Assembly: GCF_037890695.1 (NCBI RefSeq)
Contig: NZ_CP149571.1
Location: forward strand, 2,448,001 to 2,512,000
Reading direction: 5' to 3'
Origin: Aeromonas jandaei
GTDB lineage: Bacteria > Pseudomonadota > Gammaproteobacteria > Enterobacterales > Aeromonadaceae
DNA: 64,000 nt
Part shown: piece by piece, positions 9,547 to 18,449 of the stretch
How positions within the stretch are numbered: the first letter of the stretch is position 1
Layout: every line of letters starts with the position of its first letter
Notes under the pieces: generated by a model
Database searches by the model: none
What the model was told of the DNA's origin: nothing
Seen by the model: only the letters and a program-made list of their open reading frames with translations
Position numbers and translations under genes: made by a program

Positions 9547-9576
9547 GACAAAGTGTCGGAATTTTGGCACTTTGTC
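9547..9576. promoter_or_regulatory. Perfect 9-bp inverted repeat upstream of flrA
   Basis: GACAAAGTG (9547-9555) and CACTTTGTC (9568-9576) are exact inverted repeats separated by 12 bases, with no T run, about 80 bases before the flrA start and just before AT-rich promoter-like sequence (TATAAAA near 9615). The spacing resembles a two-turn operator for a dimeric regulator. The binding protein is unknown. Confidence 0.4.
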
Positions 9577-9656
9577 TGTCTGAAATAAAATAAGTGATAT
9601 ATGTTTTATATCTATATAAAACAATGAATTATATTCGGTCGTCGCGAGGGATTGAT

Positions 9657-11079
9657 ATGGTGGAGATGGGCGTGTTGATTGTTGATGCCGATGCGCAGCG
9701 GCGTCAGCAGTTGGGAACAGTGCTCTCGTTTATGGGGATCCCGTGGCAAGAGGTAGCTGAAGGCGATCTGGATGTCGCCATCGACTCTTCCGGCCCCCTG
9801 CAAGGTGTGCTGGCCGGCGAGCTCGGCGCCCGTGTTCTGCCGGATCTGCTGGCTGCATTCCCCCGAACCCCCCTTTATCTCTCTGGTCGAGGCCGACCTG
9901 CCCAACAGCAACTTTATCGGGGTTGCCGAGGCGCCGTTTACCTATGAGTCGCTGACTCGCCACCTGCACTTCTGTCAGGCGTTTGTTTCTCTGCATCCCC
10001 GTCAGCAGACCCATGACAAGGGGCAGGCTTTACTGCGCCTGCTGGTGGGCAAGGGGAAGGGGATTCAGGAAGTGCGTCGCCTCATCAGCCAGGTTGCCGA
10101 GACCGATGCCAACGTGCTGATCCTCGGTGAGTCGGGTACCGGTAAAGAGGTGGTGGCGCGCGCCATTCACGAACTCTCTGGCCGCAGCCAGGGGCCGTTC
10201 GTGCCCATCAACTGCGGTGCCATTCCGGCGGAGCTCTTGGAGAGCGAGCTGTTCGGCCACGAGAAGGGAGCGTTTACCGGCGCTATCGCCGCACGGCGTG
10301 GTCGCTTCGAGCTGGCGCAGGGGGGCACTCTGTTTCTCGACGAGATCGGTGACATGCCGATGCCGATGCAGGTCAAGCTGCTGCGGGTGTTGCAGGAGCG
10401 GCTCTTTGATCGGGTCGGTGGTGGCAAGCCCATTCAGGCCGATGTGCGTATCATCGCCGCGACTCACAGGGATCTGGAGGCGCTGATCCGCACCCAGGGT
10501 TTTCGTGAGGATCTCTACTATCGCCTCAACGTCTTCCCCATCGAAACCCCGCCGCTGCGGGATCGCATCGACGATATCCCCCTGCTGCTGCAGGAGCTGC
10601 TCAACCGTCATGCCGAACAGCACCACAGCACCATCCGTCTGACCCAGCGGGCGATGGAGTCGCTGATGCAGTACCCCTGGCCGGGCAACGTGCGCGAGCT
10701 CTCCAACCTGCTTGAGCGGCTGCTCATTCTTTATCCGCAGCAGATTGTCGATGTGGCCGATCTGCCGAGCCGCTACCGCTTGCTGCCAAGCGAGCCGCGT
10801 GATGAGCGACTGACCGAGATGGATGAGCGGGATGCACTGGCCGCTGTGTTTCAGGATCCGCCGGAGATCGACCATCCGCTTTCCTCGCCTCGAACCATGC
10901 AGCTGCCGGAGGAGGGGGTCAATCTCAAGGAGATGCTGGCCGACCTCGAAGTGGAGCTGATCCGTCAGGCGCTGGAGTCACAGGACGGGGTGGTGGCCCG
11001 CGCCGCCGATCTGCTCGGCATGCGCCGCACCACCTTGGTCGAGAAGATGAAAAAGTACGGGATGAGCAAAGACGTCTGA
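9657..11079 (+). CDS. flrA: Polar flagellar master regulator FlrA (FleQ-like), apparent frameshift
   Basis: Sigma-54 activator at the top of the polar flagellar hierarchy. The start [12 protein letters not shown] at 9657 has GAGGG 6 bases upstream. The reading frame is broken near 9868-9885: the first frame gives the FleQ receiver-like domain up to LLAAFPRTP, and the +1 frame continues with [21 protein letters not shown], so one base appears extra, most simply in the C6 run at 9868-9873. After the break everything is intact: Walker [15 protein letters not shown] sigma-54 contact loop, Walker [11 protein letters not shown], and a C-terminal Fis-type helix-turn-helix ([24 protein letters not shown]). 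Either a sequencing slip or a real off-state; if real, only an internal start could give protein. Confidence 0.85.
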
Positions 11080-11134
11080 GGGTCAAAGCCTTGACGCAAG
11101 GCGGCAATCTATTGGTTTTAATAGATTAATTTAG

Positions 11135-11150
11135 TGGCATGGAAATTGAA
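11135..11150 (+). promoter_or_regulatory. Candidate sigma-54 promoter for flrBC
   Basis: TGGCAT-N5-TTGAA, close to the sigma-54 consensus TGGCAC-N5-TTGCA: the -24 GG is kept, the -12 GC reads GA. It is 36 bases before the flrB start. In Vibrio cholerae flrBC are class II genes driven by FlrA and sigma-54, so the position is right; the -12 deviation lowers certainty. Confidence 0.55.
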
Positions 11151-11185
11151 TAACCTGACCAGGTCGCCAGTTTGAGGTCAGGTTT

Positions 11186-12220
11186 ATGACAGCCCAACAG
11201 CAGGATATCCCACTCCAGTCTCACGAAGTGAGCCAGCTTTACGCCATCTTCAAGGCGCTCCCGACCGGGGTGCTGTTGCTTGATGGCACTGGCATCATTA
11301 CCCGTGCCAATCCGGCAGCGATAGACCTGCTGGGGGAGCCGCTGGAGGGGGAGCTCTGGCGTCACGTCATCACCCGCTGCTTCGAGCCGCGCGAGGATGA
11401 CGGCCACGAGATCTCCCTGCGCGATGGTCGCCGGGTCCAGCTCTCGACTCAGCCGCTGCAGGATCAGGCGGGCCAGCTGGTCTTTATCAACGACTTGACC
11501 GAAACCCGTCAGCTGCAGGATCGCATCAACCACATGAAGCGGTTGTCGGCCCTTGGCAATATGGCCGCTTCGTTGGCCCACCAGATCCGCACCCCGCTCT
11601 CGGCCGCCATGCTCTATGCCGCCAACCTGGCCAACCGCACCCTCAAACCCGAATCCCGCACCCAGTTTCAGCAAAAGCTGATGGCTCGGCTGCAGGACTT
11701 GGAGAAGCAGATCAACGACATCCTGCTGTTTGCCCGCAATGGCGACAATCAGGTGGTCACCCCCATCTCGGTGCAGGGTCTGCTGGCTGAAGTGCAGGCG
11801 GGGGCTGAGGCGTTCTGCGCCCAGCAGGGTTGCGAGCTGCATATGGAGGCACCGGAGCCCGATCTCTGCCTGCTGGCCAACAGCAGTGCGCTCTCCGGAG
11901 CCATCAACAATCTCATTGCCAACGCCCAGCAGGCGGGGGCAACGTCACTTCTGGTGAGTGCAGTGCGCAGCGGTGCCCGGGTCGAGATGCGGGTGATCGA
12001 CAATGGCAAGGGGATGCCTGCCCACCTGCTCAGCCAGATTTTCGAACCCTTCTTTACCACTCGCTCCCAGGGCACCGGCCTTGGGCTGGCGGTGGTGCAA
12101 TCCGTCGTGCGTGCCCATCAGGGCGAGGTCGGTGTGGCCTCGGTTCCCGGAGAGGGCACCTGTTTTACTCTGTCGTTCCCCCTGCATCAGCAGCAGGTTC
12201 AACTTGGAGGTGCAGCATGA
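11186..12220 (+). CDS. flrB: Flagellar sensor histidine kinase FlrB
   Basis: 344 residues, soluble (no membrane helix). An N-terminal PAS-like domain (about residues 15-110, FKALPTGVLLLDGTGIITRAN) is followed by the dimerisation helix with the phosphorylated histidine in NMAASLAHQIRTPLSAAM (about residues 123-140) and an HATPase domain with N box NNLIANAQQAG, DNGKGMP and GTGLGLAVV. FlrB phosphorylates FlrC to switch on class III genes (hook, basal body). A candidate sigma-54 promoter is directly upstream. Its stop codon overlaps the ATG of a 27-codon ORF that in turn overlaps flrC. Confidence 0.95.
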   Translation: MTAQQQDIPLQSHEVSQLYAIFKALPTGVLLLDGTGIITRANPAAIDLLGEPLEGELWRHVITRCFEPREDDGHEISLRDGRRVQLSTQPLQDQAGQLVFINDLTETRQLQDRINHMKRLSALGNMAASLAHQIRTPLSAAMLYAANLANRTLKPESRTQFQQKLMARLQDLEKQINDILLFARNGDNQVVTPISVQGLLAEVQAGAEAFCAQQGCELHMEAPEPDLCLLANSSALSGAINNLIANAQQAGATSLLVSAVRSGARVEMRVIDNGKGMPAHLLSQIFEPFFTTRSQGTGLGLAVVQSVVRAHQGEVGVASVPGEGTCFTLSFPLHQQQVQLGGAA

Positions 12221-12300
12221 GCCTTGTTAAGGAGTTGTGCCGGCCGAGAGGGAGCCATATCAATGCGGCCAGGTTGGCTGTCGTGGGAGGTGTAGCATGA
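12217..12300 (+). CDS. Small 27-codon ORF coupling flrB to flrC
   Basis: An ATG inside the flrB stop (ATGA at 12217-12220) opens a 27-residue frame, beginning MSLVKELCRPRG, whose own stop again sits in an ATGA with the flrC start (12297-12300). Both junctions have the same 15-base context, GGAGGTGCAGCATGA (12206-12220) and GGAGGTGTAGCATGA (12286-12300), 80 bases apart: a full Shine-Dalgarno and overlapping stop/start. Either a tiny real protein or a coupling device left by a duplication of the ribosome-binding site. I do not recognise the peptide. Confidence 0.4.
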   Translation: MSLVKELCRPRGSHINAARLAVVGGVA

Positions 12301-13640
12301 CTCAGGCCCGGATCCTGGTAGTGGAAGATGACAATGGCCTGCGTGAGGCGCTGGTCGATACCCTGTTGCTTGGCGGCTATGAGTGCCGTGAAGTAGACAG
12401 CGGCGAGCGGGCCTTGCTGGCGCTCTCCCGTCAGCCGTTTGACATGGTGATCTCCGATATTCAGATGGGGGGAATGGATGGCCTGACTCTGTTGGCCACC
12501 ATACGCCAGCAGTATCCGCAGGTGCCGGTGCTCCTGATGACTGCCTACGCCAACATCGACGGCGCGGTGCGCGCCATGCGGGAAGGGGCCATCGACTATC
12601 TGGCCAAACCCTTTTCGCCCGAGGTGTTGCTCAACCAGGTGAGCCGCTATGTGCCGGCCCAGAAGGTAGAAAAACGTGCCGTGGTCTATGGCGATCCCAA
12701 GAGCGCCGAGCTGTTCCAGCTGGCGACCCGGGTGGCCAGAAGCGAGGCCACCGTCATGGTGACCGGCCCGAGTGGTACGGGGAAAGAGGTACTGGCACGC
12801 TACATCCACGACAACTCCAACCGCGCTGAGCAGCCCTTTATCGCCATCAACTGCGCCGCCATTCCGGAGAACATGCTGGAGGCGACCCTGTTTGGCTATG
12901 AGAAGGGGGCGTTTACCGGCGCGGTGCAGGGGTGCCCCGGCAAGTTCGAGCAGGCACAGGGAGGGACTCTGCTGCTCGACGAGATCACCGAGATGGATCT
13001 GGGATTGCAGGCCAAGTTGTTGCGGGTGCTGCAGGAGAAAGAGGTAGAGCGGCTCGGCAGCCGCAAGATGATCCCGCTGGATGTGCGGGTCATCGCCACC
13101 AGCAACCGGGATCTCAAGAAGGCGGTGCAGGATGGTCTGTTTCGCGAAGATCTCTACTACCGTCTCAACGTTTTTCCGCTGCGCTGGTCAGCCCTGTGCG
13201 AGCGACCCGGTGACATCTTGCCGCTGGCTGAACATCTGCTGGCCCTCCATGCCAGCCAGCAGGGGCTGCCCACCCCTCAGCTGGAGCCGCAGGCGCGCGA
13301 GCGGCTGCTCTCTCATCCCTGGCCCGGCAACGTGCGCGAGCTTGATAACGTGGTACAGCGGGCGTTGATCCTCAGCCCGGATGGCGTGATCGATTGCAGC
13401 CACCTCATTCTGGAAGAGGTGGACGAGCAGGAGATGGAGTTTGCCGTCGCAGAGCGCGCTTATGGCGGTGATCGTCTCGGCAGCGAACTCAAGCAGCAAG
13501 AGCACCAGATCATTCTCGACACCCTGCAAGAGTGCAACGGCAGTCGCAAGGATGTGGCCGACCGGCTCGGGATCAGCCCGCGTACTCTGCGCTACAAGCT
13601 GGCCCAGATGCGGGATGCCGGCATCGACTTGCCTGCCTGA
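12297..13640 (+). CDS. flrC: Flagellar sigma-54 response regulator FlrC
   Basis: 447 residues. The receiver domain occupies residues 4-120 with phosphoacceptor Asp54 (VISDIQMGGMDG), acidic pair DD11-12 and the KPF lysine. The AAA+ domain follows (Walker A TGPSGTGKE, GAFTGA loop, Walker B GTLLLDEITE), then a Fis-type helix-turn-helix at the C-terminus (DVADRLGISPRTLRYKL). The start at 12297 has GGAGG 6 bases upstream; an earlier in-frame start would fuse an unrelated tail. Phosphorylated by FlrB, FlrC activates class III flagellar promoters. No fliE follows, so flrABC stand apart from the fli genes here. Confidence 0.95.
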   Translation: MTQARILVVEDDNGLREALVDTLLLGGYECREVDSGERALLALSRQPFDMVISDIQMGGMDGLTLLATIRQQYPQVPVLLMTAYANIDGAVRAMREGAIDYLAKPFSPEVLLNQVSRYVPAQKVEKRAVVYGDPKSAELFQLATRVARSEATVMVTGPSGTGKEVLARYIHDNSNRAEQPFIAINCAAIPENMLEATLFGYEKGAFTGAVQGCPGKFEQAQGGTLLLDEITEMDLGLQAKLLRVLQEKEVERLGSRKMIPLDVRVIATSNRDLKKAVQDGLFREDLYYRLNVFPLRWSALCERPGDILPLAEHLLALHASQQGLPTPQLEPQARERLLSHPWPGNVRELDNVVQRALILSPDGVIDCSHLILEEVDEQEMEFAVAERAYGGDRLGSELKQQEHQIILDTLQECNGSRKDVADRLGISPRTLRYKLAQMRDAGIDLPA

Positions 13641-13796
13641 ATCAGGCTGGTGCCTCAATAGAGGGAAGTATCACTGTGTGGGAACCGTCATGGTCTTGAT
13701 GGCGGCTCTCGATTATCATAGGGCCCTTGGCGTTTTGAGCCGGGGCCTTGTTTTTATTGGTAAAACAGGGAATCGCGCCGTTATAAAGGGACCCTT

Positions 13797-14558
13797 ATGA
13801 TCTCTCACCGAAAATTGGAAACCGTACTCAACCACCTGCTTGAGCCCCACGCCATCAAGGATTACTGCCCCAATGGTCTGCAAGTCGAGGGGCGCGAGCG
13901 CATTCGCAAGGTGGTGACCGGCGTGACCGCCAGTCAAGCCCTCATCGATGCCGCCGTGGCAGCCGATGCCGATGCCATTCTGGTTCACCATGGCTACTTC
14001 TGGAGCGGTGAACCGGCCCAGATCACCGGTATGAAGCAGCGCCGCATCAAGACCCTGCTGGCCCACGATATCAACCTGTTTGCCTACCACCTGCCGCTCG
14101 ATGTCCATCCCGAGGTGGGCAACAACGCCCAGCTCGCCAAGCTGCTCGATATCAAGGTGCGTCGTGGCCTGGAGCCGTGGAACAGCAAGAGCGTCGCCAT
14201 GGTGGGCAAGCTGGAAGAGCCGATGAGCGGCAGCGATTTTGCCAAGCTGATTGCCGAGCGTCTTGGTCGTGAGCCGCTCCACTGTGGCGACAGCGGCCCC
14301 GAGCTGATCCGTTCCGTGGCCTGGTGCACTGGCGGCGGTCAGAGCTACATCAATCTGGCAGCGGAGCAGGGTATCGATGCCTTTATTTCCGGTGAAGCCT
14401 CCGAGCAGACCATCCACACCGCTCGCGAGATGGGGATGCACTTTTACGCTGCTGGCCACCACGCCACCGAACGTTACGGCGTCAAGGCGCTGGGCGAGTG
14501 GCTGGCGACCGTGCACGGGTTGGATGTCACCTTTATCGATATCGACAATCCGGTCTGA
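13797..14558 (+). CDS. Nif3-like dinuclear metal centre protein (YbgI family)
   Basis: 253 residues, full length for the family (E. coli YbgI 247). These proteins form hexameric rings with a pair of metal ions in each subunit; their cellular reaction is not settled, although databases label them GTP cyclohydrolase 1 type 2. Metal ligands are visible: HHGYFW (about residues 64-69), HLPLD near 98-102, and the C-terminal HHATER. It stands alone between flrC and the convergent purN, with its own promoter region in the 156-base gap after flrC. Confidence 0.9.
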   Translation: MISHRKLETVLNHLLEPHAIKDYCPNGLQVEGRERIRKVVTGVTASQALIDAAVAADADAILVHHGYFWSGEPAQITGMKQRRIKTLLAHDINLFAYHLPLDVHPEVGNNAQLAKLLDIKVRRGLEPWNSKSVAMVGKLEEPMSGSDFAKLIAERLGREPLHCGDSGPELIRSVAWCTGGGQSYINLAAEQGIDAFISGEASEQTIHTAREMGMHFYAAGHHATERYGVKALGEWLATVHGLDVTFIDIDNPV

Positions 14559-14618
14559 TTAGCCGCGTAGCGGCGTAATCGAAGATGAACGTGGTCATTG
14601 CGCTGATCTATGGAAATG

Positions 14619-14644
14619 ACAAGGGAGGCCTGGGCCTCCCTTGT
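14619..14644. terminator. Bidirectional terminator between the Nif3-like gene and purN
   Basis: ACAAGGGAGGCC-TG-GGCCTCCCTTGT, a 12-bp perfect inverted repeat between convergent genes; the T run is short on both sides. Confidence 0.75.
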
Positions 14645-14670
14645 TACATTTTGCGTGCTGTGATTAGCGG

Positions 14671-15309
14671 TTACTCGCTGGCATAGCCTGCCGGGCCCAG
14701 TTGCTTGCCATCGAGAAAGGCTGATCCATCCCGCATCTGCAAGCGCCCTTCACAGAACCACTGCACCACCAGCGGGTAGATGCTGTGCTCCTGCACCTGT
14801 ACCCGTGCTGCCACCTCGTCGGCATCATCCCCTTCGAAGATGGGGACGCAGGCCTGCAGGATCACCGGACCACCGTCGAGCTCTTCGGTCACGAAGTGGA
14901 CGCTGGCGCCATGCTCACTGTCACCGGCATCGATAGCGCGCTGGTGGGTGTGCAGCCCCTGATATTTCGGCAGCAGGGAGGGGTGGATATTGATCATCCG
15001 TCCGGCGAAGTGGCGCACCAGATCACCACTCAATATGCGCATAAAGCCGGCCAGTACCACCAGATCCGGCTGATAGTCTGCCATCAGCGCCAGCAGGGCG
15101 GCGTCATACTCCTCCCGGCTGGCAAACTGCTGCTGGCTGAGGGTGGTGGTTGCCACCCCTGCCTCTTGTGCGCGGATCAGGCCATAGGCCTCGGCCTTGT
15201 TGCTGATGACGCCGACCACTTCACCGCCAATCTTGCCACTGGCGCAGTGGTCGAGGATTGCCTGCAGATTGCTGCCGTTGCCGGAGATTAGCACCAGGAT
15301 GCGTTTCAT
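14671..15309 (-). CDS. purN: Phosphoribosylglycinamide formyltransferase PurN
   Basis: 212 residues from MKRILVLISGNGSNLQA, the same length and start as E. coli PurN. It transfers a formyl group from 10-formyl-THF to GAR, the third step of purine synthesis. The phosphate loop SGNGSN (residues 9-14), the catalytic NIHPSLLPKYQG (Asn and His) and the VTEELDGGPVI loop with the catalytic Asp are all present. Two further in-frame ATGs lie upstream, at 15321 and at 15345; the latter overlaps the purM stop as ATGA, so coupling from purM, possibly with a 12-residue extension, cannot be excluded. Confidence 0.95.
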   Translation of the reverse strand: MKRILVLISGNGSNLQAILDHCASGKIGGEVVGVISNKAEAYGLIRAQEAGVATTTLSQQQFASREEYDAALLALMADYQPDLVVLAGFMRILSGDLVRHFAGRMINIHPSLLPKYQGLHTHQRAIDAGDSEHGASVHFVTEELDGGPVILQACVPIFEGDDADEVAARVQVQEHSIYPLVVQWFCEGRLQMRDGSAFLDGKQLGPAGYASE

Positions 15310-15341
15310 AGGGGAGGTCATTTGGCTGTTGATCCGGTCAT

Positions 15342-16379
15342 TCATTGAATGACGACCTGCTCCTCGCCATCGGCGGCCTTGGCCACATGACCGATGTGCC
15401 ATGCGTTCTCGCCCTCGGCTTTGAGCAGGGTCAGCGCCTTCTCCAGCTGATGGGCAGGCAGGGCGATGATCATGCCAACGCCGCAGTTGAAGGTGCGATA
15501 CATCTCGTGGCGGGTGACGTTGCCAGCCTGTTGCAGCCAGCTGAACACTGCCGGCCACTGCCAGCTTTGCTCGTCGATCACCGCCTGGGTGTTGGCGGGC
15601 AGCACGCGCGGGATGTTCTCCCAGAAGCCGCCACCGGTGATGTGGGAGAGAGCGTGGATCTCGCACTCTTTGATGAGCTTGAGCACAGGTTTCACATAGA
15701 TACGGGTCGGCTCCAGCAGGGCGTTGGCCAGGGTGGTGTCACCCAGCGGCTGATGCACGTCGGCTTTGGAGACTTCCAGAATCTTGCGAATAAGGGAGAA
15801 ACCGTTGGAGTGGGGGCCACTGGCGGCCAGGGCGATCAAGGCATCACCTTCAGCAACCTTGCTGCCGTCGATGATCTCGCTCTTCTCCACCACACCGACG
15901 CAGAAACCGGCGATGTCGTAGTCTTCCCCTTCATACATGCCCGGCATCTCGGCGGTTTCGCCGCCCACCAGAGCACAGCCTGACTGCTCGCAACCGGCAC
16001 CGATCCCGGTGACCACGGCTGCTGCTGTGTCCACGTCCAGCTTGCCGGTTGCATAGTAGTCGAGGAAGAACAGCGGCTCGGCGCCCTGTACGATCAGGTC
16101 ATTGACGCACATGGCCACCAGATCGATACCCACTGTGTCATGTTTTTTCAGATCGATGGCGAGGCGCAGCTTGGTGCCCACACCGTCGGTGCCGGAGACC
16201 AGCACCGGCTCCTTGTAGCCCGCAGGGATTTGACACAAGGCCCCAAAGCCGCCAAGACCACCAAGGACTTCAGGACGACGAGTGCGCTTTGACACGCCCT
16301 TGATACGTTCAACCAGTGCATTGCCGGCATCGATATCCACGCCAGCATCCTTGTAGCTCAGTGAGGTTTTGTCAGTCAC
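15342..16379 (-). CDS. purM: Phosphoribosylformylglycinamidine cyclo-ligase PurM
   Basis: 345 residues, AIR synthetase, fifth step of de novo purine synthesis, cytosolic dimer. Family motifs are clear: [13 protein letters not shown] (residues 65-77), the [10 protein letters not shown] helix, [11 protein letters not shown] and the glycine-rich [12 protein letters not shown]. First gene of the purMN pair, as in E. coli. A 16-base PurR-operator-like sequence lies 76 bases upstream in the gap shared with divergent upp, so purine repression is likely. Confidence 0.97.
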   Translation of the reverse strand: MTDKTSLSYKDAGVDIDAGNALVERIKGVSKRTRRPEVLGGLGGFGALCQIPAGYKEPVLVSGTDGVGTKLRLAIDLKKHDTVGIDLVAMCVNDLIVQGAEPLFFLDYYATGKLDVDTAAAVVTGIGAGCEQSGCALVGGETAEMPGMYEGEDYDIAGFCVGVVEKSEIIDGSKVAEGDALIALAASGPHSNGFSLIRKILEVSKADVHQPLGDTTLANALLEPTRIYVKPVLKLIKECEIHALSHITGGGFWENIPRVLPANTQAVIDEQSWQWPAVFSWLQQAGNVTRHEMYRTFNCGVGMIIALPAHQLEKALTLLKAEGENAWHIGHVAKAADGEEQVVIQ

Positions 16380-16454
16380 GAGTAGTCCCCGTCATGTGAG
16401 AAGTGGAGGGTAAAATTCGGGGCGTATTCTAACAGTGGCGGCGAAAAACCAGAA

Positions 16455-16470
16455 AGGAAATCGTTTGCGC
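16455..16470. promoter_or_regulatory. Candidate PurR box between purM and upp
   Basis: AGGAAATCGTTTGCGC matches the palindromic PurR operator ACGCAAACGTTTGCGT at 12 of 16 positions, with the central CGTTTGCG intact. It is placed between the divergent purM and upp genes. PurR controls purMN in E. coli, so this fits; the matching was done by eye. Confidence 0.6.
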
Positions 16471-16554
16471 GTTTTTGCGCAAAACTGCTCTACAAGCGGC
16501 GGCTTTTGTTGTATGATTCCGCGATTTTTTTGCGGCAGGTTAGAGGAGATAATA

Positions 16555-17181
16555 ATGAAAGTCGTTGAAGTCAAACACCCCCTGGTCAAACACAAGATCG
16601 GTCTGATGCGTGAAGGCGATATCAGCACCAAGCGTTTCCGTGAACTGGCCAAAGAAGTGGGCAGTTTGTTGACCTATGAAGCTACCTCTGACTTCGAAAC
16701 CGAGAAGGTTATCATCGATGGCTGGAATGGGCCAGTAGAAGTTGACCAGATCAAGGGCAAGAAGGTAACCGTCGTACCGATCCTGCGTGCCGGCCTTGGC
16801 ATGATGGATGGTGTGCTGGAGCACATGCCGAGTGCCCGTGTCAGCGTGGTCGGTATCTACCGCGATGAAGAGACCCTGCAGCCGGTTCCCTACTTCGAGA
16901 AGATCGTCAGCAACATCGAAGAGCGTCTGGCGCTGGTCATCGACCCCATGCTGGCCACCGGTGGCTCCATGATCGCCACTATCGATCTGCTGAAAAAGAA
17001 AGGCTGCCAGTCCATCAAGGTGCTGGTACTGGTTGCCGCACCGGAAGGCATCAAGGCGCTGGAAGCCGCTCACCCGGATGTTGAGCTGTTCTGTGCCTCC
17101 ATCGATCAGGGCCTGAACGAGAAAGGCTATATCGTGCCGGGTCTGGGCGATGCCGGCGACAAGATCTTCGGTACCAAGTAA
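16555..17181 (+). CDS. upp: Uracil phosphoribosyltransferase
   Basis: 208 residues, the same as E. coli Upp. It converts uracil plus PRPP to UMP, the pyrimidine salvage entry. The start at 16555 has GAGGAG 7 bases upstream and gives [19 protein letters not shown]. The PRPP-binding loop [17 protein letters not shown] and the uracil-binding tail near [17 protein letters not shown] are present. The uracil permease gene uraA, which follows upp in E. coli, is not here; the next gene is an unrelated DUF2066 protein. Confidence 0.97.
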   Translation: MKVVEVKHPLVKHKIGLMREGDISTKRFRELAKEVGSLLTYEATSDFETEKVIIDGWNGPVEVDQIKGKKVTVVPILRAGLGMMDGVLEHMPSARVSVVGIYRDEETLQPVPYFEKIVSNIEERLALVIDPMLATGGSMIATIDLLKKKGCQSIKVLVLVAAPEGIKALEAAHPDVELFCASIDQGLNEKGYIVPGLGDAGDKIFGTK

Positions 17182-17327
17182 GTTGCTGTGATACGCCGCC
17201 TCTGCCGAGGTGGCTGACGGAGCCGGCGTCCTGCCGGCTTCGCTGTTTATGGCCTTTGTCCCAGCCTTGCCGCAGGACGCGCCTTGCCGCTACCATAAGC
17301 ACCATCTCCCATTTCGAGACTCTGTTC

Positions 17328-18347
17328 ATGTTCAAACGTGTTGTGACCGCCCTCTGCTGCGGCTTGTCATTCATTGCCTCGGCCGCTCAGGTGACCGACC
17401 TCTATCAGGGCAAGGCCCCGACCACCGGCGACATGGTGGCTGCTCAGGGTCAGGCGCTGGGCGAGGTGTTGATCAAGGTGACCGGCAAGCGGGACATTCT
17501 GACCCAGCCTGCCGTGGTCAAGGCGCTGGCTGCGCCGGGCGACTATGTAAAGAGCTATGGCTATCAGGATGTGGATTCGGTCAAGTATCTGAAGGCCGAG
17601 TTCAAGAGCGACAAGGTCAACAGCCTGGTCTCCGAGAGCAAATTCGCCCTGCTTGGCCCGGCTCGTCCCCAGATGGCCCTCTGGCTGGTGGTGGATCAGG
17701 GTGAGCGCCATCTGCTGGCAGACCAGTCTACCGATGGCTGGGCACAGGCACTGCGCGAACAGACCCTGGCGCTGGGGCTGCCGGTCAGCATTCCCCTGAT
17801 GGATCTCGACGACAACATGGCGGTCAGTGCCACCGACGTCTGGGGCCGTTTTGCCGATCCCATCCTCAAGGCGAGCCAGCGCTATGGCGCCGAGATGGTG
17901 GTGCTGGGCAAGCTGACCCCAGAAGGGGACAAGTGGAGCATCGACTGGGGACTTTACGGGCCCAAGGCCGCTGGTGAAGTGGCCGAACTGACCCGAGGCA
18001 ACACCACGGGTACCCAGGCCGAAGTGGCGCAAGGGCTTGCCGATACCCTGGCGACCTGGCTGGTGAAAAACTACGGCGCCCGCATCTCGGGGCCGGCAAC
18101 CAGTCAGACCCTGGTGGTGGATGGCCTATCCGATGTGGACAGCATGATCTCCGTGCAGAAGATGCTGCAGGGGATGGCCAACGTCAGCAAGGTGGAGATC
18201 GGCAAGCTGGAAGGCAATCAGGTCACCTTCAACTTCACCCTGCAGGGGGATCAGAGCGAGTTGGTACGCGCCCTGCAGCTGGAGAGCCGCTTGCACAAGG
18301 TTGACGATAATGGCAGCAATCTGCGTTACCAATGGTCGCAGCCCTGA
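17328..18347 (+). CDS. DUF2066 secreted protein
   Basis: 339 residues with a signal peptide (MFKRVVTALCCGLSFIASAAQ, cleavage probably after ASA), so exported to the periplasm. The body fits the DUF2066 family, found in gammaproteobacteria usually next to hda or purM/upp, as here. The early part (GEVLIKVTGKRDIL) is the best conserved. No enzymatic motif is evident and no function is established. The start at 17328 is chosen because it gives a proper signal peptide; an upstream in-frame start would put 24 polar residues in front. Probably cotranscribed with hda, 102 bases on. Confidence 0.85.
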   Translation: MFKRVVTALCCGLSFIASAAQVTDLYQGKAPTTGDMVAAQGQALGEVLIKVTGKRDILTQPAVVKALAAPGDYVKSYGYQDVDSVKYLKAEFKSDKVNSLVSESKFALLGPARPQMALWLVVDQGERHLLADQSTDGWAQALREQTLALGLPVSIPLMDLDDNMAVSATDVWGRFADPILKASQRYGAEMVVLGKLTPEGDKWSIDWGLYGPKAAGEVAELTRGNTTGTQAEVAQGLADTLATWLVKNYGARISGPATSQTLVVDGLSDVDSMISVQKMLQGMANVSKVEIGKLEGNQVTFNFTLQGDQSELVRALQLESRLHKVDDNGSNLRYQWSQP

Positions 18348-18449
18348 TTTCACAAGGCTTTTGTCTACCGCCCGGCTTGTCCGGGCGGTTCTCTATCTGC
18401 CATTGCGATGGTACACTTAGCCACAAATGTCACAGTCAAAGCCCAACGA

